Shown: in pieces, positions 33,401-47,373 of the stretch
How positions within the stretch are numbered: the first letter of the stretch is position 1
How the letters are laid out: every line of letters begins with the position of its first letter
Assembly (NCBI GenBank): GCA_024760905.1
Contig: CM045737.1
Span: forward strand, 17,244,848 to 17,308,847
Direction of reading: 5' to 3'
Origin: Plotosus lineatus
Taxonomy: Eukaryota > Chordata > Actinopteri > Siluriformes > Plotosidae
DNA length: 64,000 nucleotides
The notes under the pieces: generated by a model
What the model was told of the DNA's origin: nothing
Databases searched by the model: none
The model's input: only the letters and a program-made list of their open reading frames with translations
Translations under genes and position numbers: made by a program

Positions 33401-35844
33401 GCTGCTCACCTCAACTGAGGATGTTGATGGGAGGTGGAAGGAGTAGTTCAAGGACCTCCTCAATCCCACCTTTCTCCGTGGAGGAGCAAGACCCTTGGGG
33501 TTTGGGTCCACCCATCACTGGAGCTGAGGTTGATGAAGTAGTCAAAAAACTCCTCAGTGGTTAGGCCTCGGGGGTGGATGAGAGCCACCCTGAATATCTT
33601 AGGGCTCTGGAGGTTGGAGGACTGTCTTGGTTGACACGTCTCTGCAACATTGTGTGGTCATCGGGGGCCGTACCTCTGGATTGGCAAACTGGGATGGTCG
33701 TCCCTCTTTTTAAAATGAGGCACCGGAGGATGGTTTCCAATTATTGTGGAATCAAACTTCTCAGCCTACATAGGAGAGTGTTTGCAGAGGTGCAGGAGGA
33801 ACAATGTGGTTTTTGTTCTCTTGACCAACTCTATAATGCTCTGCAGGATCCTGGAGGTGGCTTTGGAGTTTGCCCAATCTGTTCACATGTGTTTTTTTGG
33901 ATTTAGAGATGGCTTTCAACCGTGTCCCTCGTGCTATCTTGTGAAGTGTGCTCCAGGAGTACCGCGTTCTCGACCCATTGCTATGGGCCATTTGGTTGCT
34001 GTGTCACAGAAGCCATAGTTTGCTCTGCATTGGTAACAACAGGTCGAATTCGTTTCTGGTGAGACTTGGAGTCCACCAAGGCTGTCCTTAGTCCCCGGTT
34101 CTGTTCATAATTTTTATGTACAGAATTTCTAGGTGCTGTCGAGGAGTTCCGGTTTGGTGACCATTGGATGTCGTCTCTGCTTTTTGCACGATTTTGTCCT
34201 TTTGGCTTCATCAATCCAGGACTTCCAGCTTTCATTGGAGCGAGTCGAGTGTGAAGCGGCCGGGATGAGAATCAGCACTTCCAAATCCAATGCCATGGTT
34301 CTCAGCCGGAAAAAGACGGAATGCATCCTCCGGGTCTGGAATGAGGTCCTTTCCCAAGTGGAGGAGTTCAAGTATCTCAGGGTCTTGTTCACGAGTGAGG
34401 GAAGAATGGAGCAGGAGATCATCAGGTGGATCACTGCGGCCTCTGCTGTAAAGCCGAGCCTGTACCGGTCCGTCATAGTGAAGAGGGAGCTGAGCTGCAA
34501 GGAATAGTTCTCAATTTACCAGTCCATTTACATTCCAACTCTCACCTATGGCCACGAGCTTTGGGTAGTGACCCAAAGAACACGATTTCGGATACAAGGG
34601 GATGAAATAAGCTTCCTTCGCCAGGTGGTGGGGCTCTCTTGCTGGTCCTCCGCATTGAGAGGAGCCAATTGAGGTGGCTCGGGCATTTGGTTAGAATGCC
34701 TTACGAACGACTCCCTTGTGTGGTGTTGCGGGCATGTCCAACCGGGAAGAGCACCCGGGGTCGACCTAGAGCATGCTGGAGGGATTATGTCTCTCGTCTG
34801 ATCTAGGAACGCCTTGGTGTCCCCCTGGAAGAGTTGCAGGAAGTGGCTAAGGAGAGGGACGTCTGGACTTCAATACTTAGGCTGCTGAACCCACGACCCG
34901 ACCCCGGATTAGGTGGAGGAAGATGATGATGATGATGATGATGATGATGTTCATCATGTGTAATTAAATACATATCATACTGAAGTTAGTCTAAATAATC
35001 AGTAATGCTTGCAACATAATTTACAAATAAAAACATAATAGTCATGAGTATACCTGTGTTGAAGTGTGTCCTATACATTCGTCCCTGAATAACTTGAATG
35101 GAGTTTACCTCTGTGCAGTGAAAATACAAATATACAAACATCCCAAACTTTTAACATTACCATTTCATCCATTACAATAAAAAGGGGAAAAAATTGCAAA
35201 CAATGGCAATTACCATTCACCAAATGATAGGATAAGGGTAAGGAAGACAAGGCAGAAAAGCAACTCTGCTGGAGCTGGAGAGATCCATAGTGCAGATGTT
35301 AGAATCTGTTAACGGGGCAGCTATAGCTCAGACGTTCCATAAATGATTGATTGGAAAATGATGAGAGAAAAGAAGCCAATATATATGTGTGTCTTCTTCT
35401 TATCTTCTTCTTTTCCTTTCAGGTGTTCCCTTTTTCTCAGTGGTCACCACAGCGAATCATCGTGTATTTGATTTGACATAGGTTTTTACGTCAGATGCCC
35501 TTCCTGACACAACCCTTATAGCTAGGGACAGAAACACGCTGACGGCCTTGCAGCTACTCTTGTCGAAAGTCAGTAATGGTTCCTTTACATGAACCTCTCA
35601 CCATAGACAGTGAGAGACATGGCCGGCCTTTGATAACCCAGTTAGCTGCACTGGGGGGGGCAGTGACAACCTGTGGTAAGTGGAACTCGAACCCCTAACC
35701 TTAGAATCAACGATCCAGCGCCCTGTACTAATAGGCCACCATTGCTCCTTTTAGCAAGTAAATATCAACATATTTAAACTAAGTGGTGCAGAGTTAAGTT
35801 TAGTTTATGGACTAAGAATTCTGCTCCATTTAGAATAGAACGAG

Positions 35845-35904
<60 letters not shown>

Positions 35905-38477
35905 TGCAATGGCCAGGGTCCAGTCAAAAAGCCAAATTTACTCCATTGCAGTTATGTAATCCTGCCTCTATGTTCACATGCACCCAGGTTGCTGAGACCG
36001 TGCCTGTTAATCCTATGGCACGTGCGGCATGAAAATTACTCAGTGCTCTGGCTGGCCCGAGTAGTGTGAACACAGGAGAGGATGGGGTCAGCAAAGAGCG
36101 TCTGCAGAATAGAGGGATTACGCTCTTCAAAGCGTTCTGGGTTATTTCAGTATTTGGCACATTCATGTGATACTGAGGAACTGAGGCATGGATTCCACCT
36201 CATCATCGATCCCTGTTCATTCCACATCAGCTTTAATGCTGAAGTATGATACGTTGATTTTACTATGATTATTTTTCTATTTTTAAAATGTGTCTTTTTA
36301 TTTATTTCTTTTTAATTAAGCAGAAGTGTCTGCAAATTAAACGAACCAACCAGATTGTGCACCATACGTTTAAATGCTGATTTCAGTAAACTAAGCACAC
36401 ACCACCATACTGTGGGATTACTGCGGACTGATATATTAAACGCATCAAATTAATTGCAGTCTGGTATTGTGAGTGTGAGAGCTAACGCATGAATGTCTAG
36501 AGAAAAAAGTGAGACAAGTTTGCAGATGGTCCTGCTCCAGAGACTTAAACAGCTGTCCTTTTACTCAGAGAAGCTCAGGGAGCCCGCCATTCTCATGACA
36601 TCAGTGCAACTGGAAAACTAAACACCTGCATGTGAAGTCATGCTTCGGTGTGTATGTATGTGTGTGTGTGTGTGTGTGTGTGTGCACACTCCTGTGTTTG
36701 AATAAACTCGTGTACATGCATGTATTCTGTCTCTAGGGAAACGGCAGATACACAGCCTGGGTAGCCAGCTGCAGCTGAACCAGCACTGCCTCGACACAGC
36801 TTTCAATTTCTTCAAGATGGTTGTGAGCAAGCATCTGACAAGAGGCCGCAAGATGGCCCATGTTATAGCTGCCTGTCTCTATCTGGTGTGCCGGACAGAG
36901 GGCACCCCTCGTATCCTTATTTATCCCATTTTTGTATTCTTTATTGCATTCATTCATTTTCCAAATTACTTAATTTTGCAAGGGTCACAGGGAAGCCGGA
37001 CCTTATCTCATCTTCAGACTTTGAGTGAAGGTAGAGTACATCCTGAACTGCTAATTGGACCCTAGTACATGGCAGAGTCAACACATACAACCATTCACAC
37101 TCGCAGTAAGGGGAAATTAATATCAGCCAATTAACCTAATGTGTATATTGTTGGATTGTGGGAGGAAACACAAGCATGGAGACAACATGCCAACTCCAGA
37201 CAGAAGCACAATCGCAGAGTTCAGTACCCCAACCCAGGACCTTCTGGTTGTGAGGCGGGCATGTTAACCACTATGCCACCGTGCTGACCACTAATTTTTT
37301 GTCTTGTAAAATCGTATGGTTTCCATTTAAACCTATCATGTTTCCTGCAAGTTGGGGCTTGTGGCGTAGTGGTTAGGATGCTGTGCTCATGATTAGGAGG
37401 TCGTGTGTTCAAATCCTAGTGGGTCTCTCACGGTGCTAAGACCCAAGGGCAAGGTCTTAACCACAAGCGTGCCCCTGTTCACCCAGCAGTGTAAATGGGT
37501 ACCAGTAAAAATATACTGGGAAGGTAACCTGTGATGGATTAGTGTCCCATCCAGGAGGAATTGAACTGCTAGTCAGTTCACGCTATGGAAACTGGGGATA
37601 AGCATCAGCCTGATCAACAATTATGGCTCGGGGATAAAAAGCCCAAAGATGTTTCCTGTAAGAGGTTTACATGTATCAGTTGGCTTTTGTAGCCTTATTA
37701 AACCAACACCGGCATATGGATATGCCAAGCAAAATCTATAGTATATGGCCTGCACTGGAATGTCATTTCCTTCTGTCTTTAAGCCAGAAAAATTGTTAGT
37801 AACAGAACCAGGATGGACGTCTGTGTAAAGGGAACAGCTGGAATTGTGGAACAGCGGGGTGTATTTTTTGACATTGCCAATCATTTTTTCAAAATCAGTG
37901 TGAATTCACACATCTCCAGCTATAGCATCTAAGGTCCGTGTACCTTTCTACCTTGAATTGCTTCCCACATCTCTTCAATTTCTCTGCTAACATATTTCTA
38001 AGTACTGTACTGAAAGATACTGTTCGGCGACACTAGTGTTTGAAAGTGGTGTACAGTAAATGTGCATGACTTGCATAATCATCTCAACACTTACTTTACT
38101 CATTGTGACTGTTTTAAAGGTTGGGCCAGTTATGCTTGGGGTATTCATAATTCCGACGAAAACCCTAAACCAACACAAAACACAAAACAACCCAAAAAGC
38201 TCCCATCAAAACTAGTTACATTTTTGTGAGGTGTGCATCTGAGTGCGTGCACATGCATCTGCACGCGTGCCAGTCTGTATGTGTGTGTATTTATATTTAC
38301 ATCTTATGCATTATTTTTAATGTTTAATTGTTATTATAAGCATTTCTAGCATGAATTTGTATTTATTGATATTATATACACATATACATGTATGTGTACA
38401 CAGCAAGAAGGCCTGGGTTCGATTCCCGGCCTGGGTGTGTCTGTGTGGAGTTAGCATGTTCTCCCCGTGCTTGTGTG

Positions 38478-38508
<31 letters not shown>

Positions 38509-41500
38509 GGGGGGGTTGTGTGTGTGTGTGTGGGGGGGTCAGGGTCCTCAGTCCCAATTAACCGCGGAAAGTGAGGGATCCCTGTATTTAAATTAGGGGT
38601 TTAAGAAGATTTCACTCTCATTCTCATTTACTGAACTGGAACTAGCCCATCCCAACCAACACTGGGCGAAGGAGGATGCACCCTGAACAGCTCACCAGAC
38701 CAAAGTAGGGCAACAAACACATGACTGTTCATATCCATACCTGCAGGCAATTTAGAGTAACAAATTAGCCTGATGTGCATGTCTTTGGACTGTGGGAGGA
38801 AACTGGAGAACCTGGAGGAAACCCATTCCAGCATGGGGAGAACATGCAAACTCCACATAGAAATGCCCAAGCCCGGGACTGAAACCCGGGTTCTTCTGTC
38901 TGTAAGGCACACATGCTAACCACTGCACTACTGTGTCACCCTTAATGAGATTTTCAAATATTGAAAATTTTTAATGTTCAACGAGCACATTAGGGTGTGA
39001 TGGTCAGGTGTCCACAATTGTTTAGCCAATAAACAATTCTCCTGTCCTCAGACCTTTTTGGTCTCTACATTGCCCTACACTTTCTGGAATTTCTGGTGCA
39101 TTGCTTAATCACACGAAAGGCCATCACCTTTAATGTAGATCTGACTGGCAACATTATGTATATTATGTATTATGTATATATTTATTTATTTTTAAACCAA
39201 GATTTCATCCGTCGGACTCAGTGTTTGCTACACTGTGGGTCTGGGATAAATTCTAGACAATACAGAAATGTTTCGATGTGATTGTGCATGTTTGAGCACG
39301 CGATATGAAACGAGGCACTGGGGCCAGAGACACAGTTTGGCTCGGCTCCGAGTTTGATACTTCTGCTGTAGCAGTACAGTAGAAATCCAAAATTTTTGCT
39401 GTATCCATTTGCCTTATTTTTGTACGGGCGCTGAACTCATTTAACCAGGCCGCTGCGGCATGCACTTACCAAGTAGTAATATGGACTTCCCTTGGTTGTA
39501 CAGAAATCATACAAGGCATATACGTGTTGCCACATGTAACACCACCCAATCAACTGAGGTCAAACCCCCTTTCCATATATGGTAAAGGATTCTGAAGTGC
39601 ATCTTTTGATTCGGACTTCTAAAAAAACACTTATTTTAAATATTAAAATTAGGTAAAGTCCTCTGGGCTTTTTACACCCGAGCCATAGTGGCTCATCAGG
39701 CCGGTGCTTCTCCCCGGTTTCAGTAGCGTGAAGCTGCCAGGAGTTCAACTCCTCCTGGATGGGATGCTAGTCCATCGCAGGTTACCTTCCCAGTATATTT
39801 TTACTGGTACCCATTTATACTGCTGGGTGAACAGAGGCACACTTGGTGGTTGAGACCTTGCCCAGGGGTCTTAGCACAGTGGGGATCTAACTGGGATTTG
39901 AACACACAACCTCCCAATTATGAGTGCAGCACCCTAACCACTACACAGGTCTGACAGAAACACTTCAGGTGTCCTTTTCATCCAGTCTATCAGTTTGATT
40001 GACAGAATTTATTGAAATTCACAACCAGGTTCCTGTATTTGGTGGGACTCATTTGAATAACAACCTACTAAATACCCCCCTTACCTTAATGTACCAATAA
40101 CATAGATGGTTCTATGAGTGCTGTATAAACAGTTTTATGTAAGAGTTTATCGACTGCACCATCTGCCCTTACGCATTCACAGTAATTGAGTTTCGCGTAC
40201 GCAGGTTTATTTTCATTTATCAGTGCACGGAAACTTCAGTATTACTGTCTGTGGTAATTACAAATACACTACAGATGCAGTAGAGCATAGAGATTAGTTT
40301 GAAAACGCTGGTATATTGTTTTATTAATGATCTAGAAAGATGTGGTGTTGATAAAAACAGTATGTCCCATAGAGAGCATGTCGGATGAGTGCGACAGGAT
40401 TATGATTATTCTGCGTCGTTCTGCTGAGTAAACTATGGTGCACAGACCATCTGCTCAGTTTCAGAACTCTCTTTCCCCGCAGAAATGATCACAGTGGTGG
40501 TCTTTTCTCTGATGCACCACAGGGTTACAACAGACAGAGTTTTTAATAGTTCAGTAAGGAATAAAACGCTGCACAGTATGCTGTTAGACAAGGATAATCC
40601 ACAAACGTGGTGCCGCGGTGCCGTATTACAAAATTTGATTACGTGACCGGTGACAAGTACTTGTAGGATATTTCTGTAGCATCCCTAGTAAATGTTCATC
40701 ATGCCCTTAATAACAGTTAGATAATAATTTCTGAGGAGGATAAATTCATTCATCCATTTATTTTCTGAACCACCTAAGTCTAATTTTGGTCATGGTGAGA
40801 CTGGACCAATCTCAGCCGACTCTGGGCGAGGGCAGAGTACACCCTTTTTCTTTTTTTTTCAAAAAAACATTTTAATTTGTTTGCTTCTTATAGATCAGTT
40901 TAGGGCAGTGGTGGCCCGGTGGTGCTGGATTACCGATCCTAAGGTTGGGGGTTCTGGTCCCACCGTCAGTAGTTGTCACTGCTGCCTCCCAGTGCAGCTA
41001 ACTGGGTTATCAAGGACCGGCCATATCTCTCACTGTCTATGGTGTGTGGCGTATAAAAGAACCATTGCTAATTTTCGTCAAGAGTAGGCTGCATAGCCGT
41101 CAGCATGTTTTGCCTGCGATGGCCTGACAAGCTGACCAGGGTGTACTCTTCCCTCACCCCGAGTCAGCTGAGATGGGCACCAGCCTCCCTGCGACACTAA
41201 TTAGGATTAAGCAGTTCAGAAAATAAATGAATAAATCAGTTTATAGGTAAAAAAAAAAAAAAGCTATTGAATCTAAAACCATTTTACATATTTAATCGGT
41301 GTGTAGACTTTCTATATTCAATGTATACAGTAGGCCCTCGTTATTCGCGGGGTTTGGTTTCGGCCCCTCCTGCGAATGAAGATAATCCACGAGTTCTGCA
41401 CTCGGAAGTAAAACCCCATGTATCATATTACATGCGCGAATGATCAGCCAGAAGTAAAATACTATGTATCTATTACATGTGCTAAAATCTGCTTCTTAAA

Positions 41501-41820
41501 CACATTCTATACACAGTCTTACTCATTAATACAGTATTCTCTTCTTCTTTTCTTTTTGGCTTTTTCCCGTTCTCGAGAGTCGCTACAGCAAATCATCTGA
41601 TTCACACATTTGATTTGGCATGGGTTTTTACGTCGGATGCCCTTCCTGTCACAACCCTTTAGCAAGAGACAGAAGCACGCTGATTAATGTAGTAAAATGT
41701 AGTAATGGGTAAGAAAAACCTTTTAATTTTGTATTGTGATATTTATTAATAAAATATATAAACATTATACAGCATTTATATATATATATATATTATATTA
41801 TATATGAAAATATATACATA

Positions 41821-41864
<44 letters not shown>

Positions 41865-44800
41865 TATGTATATATTTTTATTTTGTATGTATAATATATT
41901 ACTCAGTTATCCAGTTAATCTCTATGATGCCACACAAATGTCGGCTAAGCGCCATCTCTTCTGAAGAAACAAGACGTTCTCCTGAAGAAACGACAGTTTC
42001 CTCTGCAGTGCTTGAAGAGGAATAATCATCTGAGCTGTTGTAAAGCTGGAGTATTAAAGTCTTTTTTAATTATTATTCCAGTACAGTGCCTAAGTTAATG
42101 TTTAGAATGTTTGTGTGCGTCTGCTTTTTCCCCGCTCCGGCTGAGGGGCATGGGTGAGCTGCTCGGACTGAATGCAATTCATACTTAAGTTAAGTAATCT
42201 CATTTACTCCCGATAAACACAAACCGCACAATTAAACCTCAATTAAAGTGCGCTTCTTAAGTCCTTCCCCTTTAAATGTGAATAAGATAAGATAAGATAA
42301 GATACAGCTTTATTAATCTCACAATGGAGAAATTCACTGTTACAGGCTCTTGAGGTACTATCAGTAGGGGGTGCAAAAATAGATACAAGTACAAACATAC
42401 ACACATACATATATATTATATAAGTAAATAAATAAATAAATAAATTTGAATGAAGAATGAAGTGTTTGTTGCAGGTGACAAACGGAGCTTGTGAGACGAA
42501 GCGCGGCTTATCCAGACTTCTGATCGTTCAAGTGAGCAAGTGCACTTGCACACTTGCACTTGCGCACTTGAAAGATCAAGCTCCGTGTGTCACCCGCAAC
42601 AAACATATTTCTTCAGAGACATCCATCGTCATTACCTCTTCTAGCGCTTAGCCAGAGAAGATGCACAGCATTTGAGTGGCATCATAGAGCTTAACTGGTA
42701 ATTAAAACACACTAAAAAAGGCTCATTGACAACTTGTGCGCAAATGAGGAAAAAGGGGCATTACATCTTCTCATTCAATCAGCAGGAAGGAGGACAGCCA
42801 CTGGCTGAAATTGAATGACGTGATAGTTGCTTGGCAGTCTGCGAATATGCAAACCGTGAGTGCAAAACCACGAATAGTCAAGGGCCTACTGTATACTAAT
42901 GTGTACACCACGAGTCAAATTTTGGGCACACCTACAAATTCAGTAAGAACAAGTAGGTATAGGGCAGTGGTGGCCTAGTGGTATAGGTGCTGGATCACTG
43001 ATCCTAAGGTTGGAGGTTCAAGTCCCACTCATCACATTTTGTCATGGTCCCCCCTATTGCAGCTAACTGGGTTATCAAAGACCAGCCATGTCTCTCACTT
43101 TCTATGGTGAGAGGTTCTGGTCAAAGAACCGTTGCTGACTTTTGACAAGAGTAGCTGCAAAGCTGTCAGCGTGTTTCTACTCTGTGATGCACTGGCGAGC
43201 TGTCCCGGGTGTACTCTCCCCTCACCCGGAGTCGACTGGGATGGGCGCCAGCCTACCCGTGATCCTAATTAGGATTAAGCGGTTACAGAAAATGAACTGA
43301 ACAAGTAGGTATGTCTACCTTAAACAGGTACTATATATCCTATAGTGGATCAGTGACGCAGCGTTTAACATGTCCACCTGAAGTCTAGAAGATCTTGAAT
43401 TTTTTGCCTGTAGCGGGTGATTGCCCCGAGTCGTGAAAGTGAGCAGTTGTGTGTCTGTGTTGGCCCGATGATGATCTGGCAAACTGCACAGGGTGTACTG
43501 TGTCTTTGCCCAAATTTGGTTGAGATTGGCTCAACCCTCCCAGTGAAAAAGGATAAAGCGGTTCGGAAAAAGATGTGACATGTATATCCTATCTACTCTA
43601 CTTAATAATGGGCAGCACAGTGGTGTAGTGGTTAGCATGTCGGTCTCACAGCAAGAGGGCAATAGTTTTGAGTCCCGGGCTTGCATGTTTCTCTGTTCGC
43701 ATTCTCTTCCCATGCACGTGTGGGTTTTCTCTGGATACTTTTTGCCCTTAGGTGTGAGTGTGTCTGTGTGACTGGTTCTGGGTGTTGGCCCTGAGATAGG
43801 CAGGGTCTATGCCACCTTCACCTACTCAGCTGACACTAGGTGAAGGTGGCATACATTCTGAGATGGTCATGGGTGTATGCCACCTTCACCTAGTGTCAAC
43901 TGAGTAGGCTTCAGCCTCCCCGCGAGCCTAGTAAGGTTAAGCATTTCGGAAAATGAGTGAGTTGAGAGTACACTGAGCAGTTATGTGCCAATGCTCGGGT
44001 GGATGTTATTGAATTGGCCCAAGATGAAATGTCAAGCAGGGCTATTCATTTTTATATCATTCAAAGCTTTAGTATTAAGTTTCTAAGACCTCATAGGGTT
44101 GCAGGGAGGCTAATGCCTATCTCAGGTGACTCCGGGCAAAGGCATGGTACACCCTAAACAGCTCGCCGGTCATCGCAGGGCAGCACACATACGATCACTC
44201 ACACTTAAGAGCAATTTGGAACAGCTACTTAGCCTACTGTGCATGTTTTTGAATTGTTGGAGGAAACTGGAGTACCACTTCAAGCACTTCATGTCCGCAT
44301 CTTTTGAAACTCAAAAATTCAAATGATTGAATACTTCTGATTTGCATCATAACTGTTTGGCATTGGTTTTACGTCGGATGCCCTTCCTGACACAACCCTC
44401 TGCATTTCTCCGGGCTTGGGACCGGCATGAGGGGGAGAGACACTGGTTAGTGCCCCCCCACCTGAATAAGGTGCTTTATTCACTTTAGAACTTGAGAGAC
44501 ATGGTGTAGCTTTCTTCATATTTGGGGAAATTCCTTTTTGAATTTCTAGAATTTCAGAATCAATGAAGTTAGCAAACTGTGTTTTTGATTGAAACGTTAT
44601 GTCTATTGTCCCCTCAGATATCAAACCAATTATATTGTGCCTTTTCTGTGTCGTATTATTTATTATTAGCAATATTGACTATACTATATACTGTACTTTG
44701 TCTGTAGTTGTGTTGTTGCTTTGATTTATTTAAGATCTTTTAATGAGTATTTCAAATCTTCAAGCCAGGCCGGTCATCTGGCGGTCACTTTCGGAAACAA

Positions 44801-47310
44801 CGGCCCGCGTCCTGACGATCCGAACTAGTCGAAAGCTACAGATTTTGTCCGTTGCATCCGAAATCCGTTAAAGTGAAGTCTGTAAAACCGAGGCATGAGT
44901 GTAATCTTTTTAGCACCTGTCAATTATAGTACAGTATAAAATAAGAGAATAATATAAAGGGATCCCTCACTTTCTACGGTTAATGGGGACCAAGACCCCC
45001 CCACCCCCACCCCACGACCGCTGAATTCCACGAAGTAGGAGTGACCCCCCACCGACTGACTTTTGTGTATATAATATCAATAAATAAATATTCAATGCTA
45101 TAAATTCCTGTCATAACAATTAAACAATCAAAAATAATGCATAAAATGTCAATAAAACATAAATACACACACATACAGATGTGCGCACACAGTGATGCAC
45201 ACCTCATATAAAAATGTAAGTAGTTTTGATGGGGGGTTTTGGGTTGTTTTTTGTTTTTTTGTTTTTTACATAATTGGCCTTGTTTTGCGTCATTTTCCTT
45301 AACTTTTCCCCCTATTCTACCTTAATGTCCTTATTTTTTAATTCGATGAATATTTAAAAAAAAAAAAAACCGTGATGCACTGAAGCCGCATGAATTGAAG
45401 CGCGAAGTAGCGAGGGATCCCTGTAACTGATGGTCTTTAGTCCGGAAGATTATTCTCCATGTATCTGGTTTTCCTCATTTTCTAGAAGAAAACAGCCTTT
45501 GTTGTTATGAAAAGCTTGTAGTTTTTTTCCACAATGACAACAATCCTTTCTATTCTTCTGTCACACACCTGCTCAGTGTGACATCACACACATACGCATA
45601 ATCATGTGCACGCAATGCCCTGTATTTTTTGTCCCACCCTAGTCCCAGGACTGTTGTGATGAAGACGAGAGCTGGATTTGTTTACATCCAGCTGAGGCTG
45701 CCTGCCCCTGAGGCCTGGGAAGGGCTCATTCAAGAAATGGGCTTAACCACGACTAAGCACAGGCCACGTTGCATTTCACACTCTACTGTGCATAAATAGC
45801 TGATAAAACCAAGCCCATGTCTAAAAGTTATCCAACTGCCTGTATTTGCTACAACATGCAGAATTACACTGGTATCTGTAAACAACCCCCTACTGCATTA
45901 AAGTGTTATCCTTATCAAGATCACTGGTGTAATTACTACCCTTCGACTGATTGCCTTCAGTTTCCCGATAAGTCAGGATTAGCCTTTCCCTTTCAGTATC
46001 ACTAATCTCTCCATAATGTTCTCTGGGACATTAGACACCATGGAGACAGGTGTAGGTTTGTTTTCATGTACACAGGTCATGTAAGCCAGGGCAGGTAGAC
46101 AGGGACAGTCCTCACTGTAACAATCAAAAGTTTTCCGTAAGCCTCAAAGGGTGTGGTGGTGATTAAAAACAGATTAAAATAAATTATCACTTAATCCGAT
46201 GTGCCATACCATTTTAAAGAAAGAAAACTTGTCAGCCCTGTCTCTTGATCAGGAGGAATACCTGTCTTCTCATTTTTTTGTTTTTGCTTTTCTTTCTTCT
46301 TTTTTTCCCCCTTAATACAGCTTCAGACATGCTCCTGGACTTGAGTGATCTCTTACAGGTTGGTTTCCACAGTTTTATTGGACTCAGCTCAGGGATGTGA
46401 TCATGCAGCTGATACACCTTCAAATATTTTAGTGTACAGTGCATGATTATAAAGTACAAACACAATGAGCACATTATTGTCAAATTTCGTAGCACATATT
46501 TTTTGTCTTCTTACTGCAACTGCGACTGCAAACACATCTATCAGTCATAATATTAACACGGCCTGACTGGTCTGCAGCTAGGCAGCCTCATACACAGAAA
46601 GCTTTAATGCACAGTGTGCTGTGAACCCTTTTTATCAGAGCCAGCTTGTGGGGGTCAGAGAAGAAGTATCAATAAGCCTTGGGTACTCATTACACCCTTG
46701 CTGGGTCACCGGTTGTCCCTCCTCGGACCACATGTCATAGCAACTTAACTCACCACAAGGCCTGCTGTTTTAGAAATGAACAGACCCATTTGTGGTGGTG
46801 TGGTGGCGCGGTGGTTAGCACGACCGCCTCACAGCAAGAAGTACTGGGTTCAGTTCGCAGGAGTTTCTGCATGGAGTTTGCATGTTCTCCTCATGGTTGT
46901 GTAGGTTTACTCCGAGTACTCCAGTTTCCTCCCATAGTCCAAAAAACATGCACAGTAGGCTGTTCAAATCACCCCTAGAGTTGAGCGTGAATAGTTGTAC
47001 TGCGACAGATTATTACTGCAATGGCTCGGCGAGCTGTTCAGGGTGTACCTCGCTTAGCGTTAGCTGAGATGGGCGCCAACCTCCCCACAACCCTAATTAG
47101 GTTTAAGCAACTTAAAAATGAGTGGATGAGACCCAGTCGTTTAGCCTCCACAATGTCTCCCTGATCAAAGATCCGTATGCTTGTTCATTTTTCCTTCACA
47201 TCAACTTTGAGAACCAGCTGCCTAATACATCCCATTTCTTATCACGTGCCACTGTAACAAGATAATCAGTGTTATTTACTTCACCTGTGCTCATAATGTT
47301 TTTGATATTA

Positions 47311-47373
<63 letters not shown>

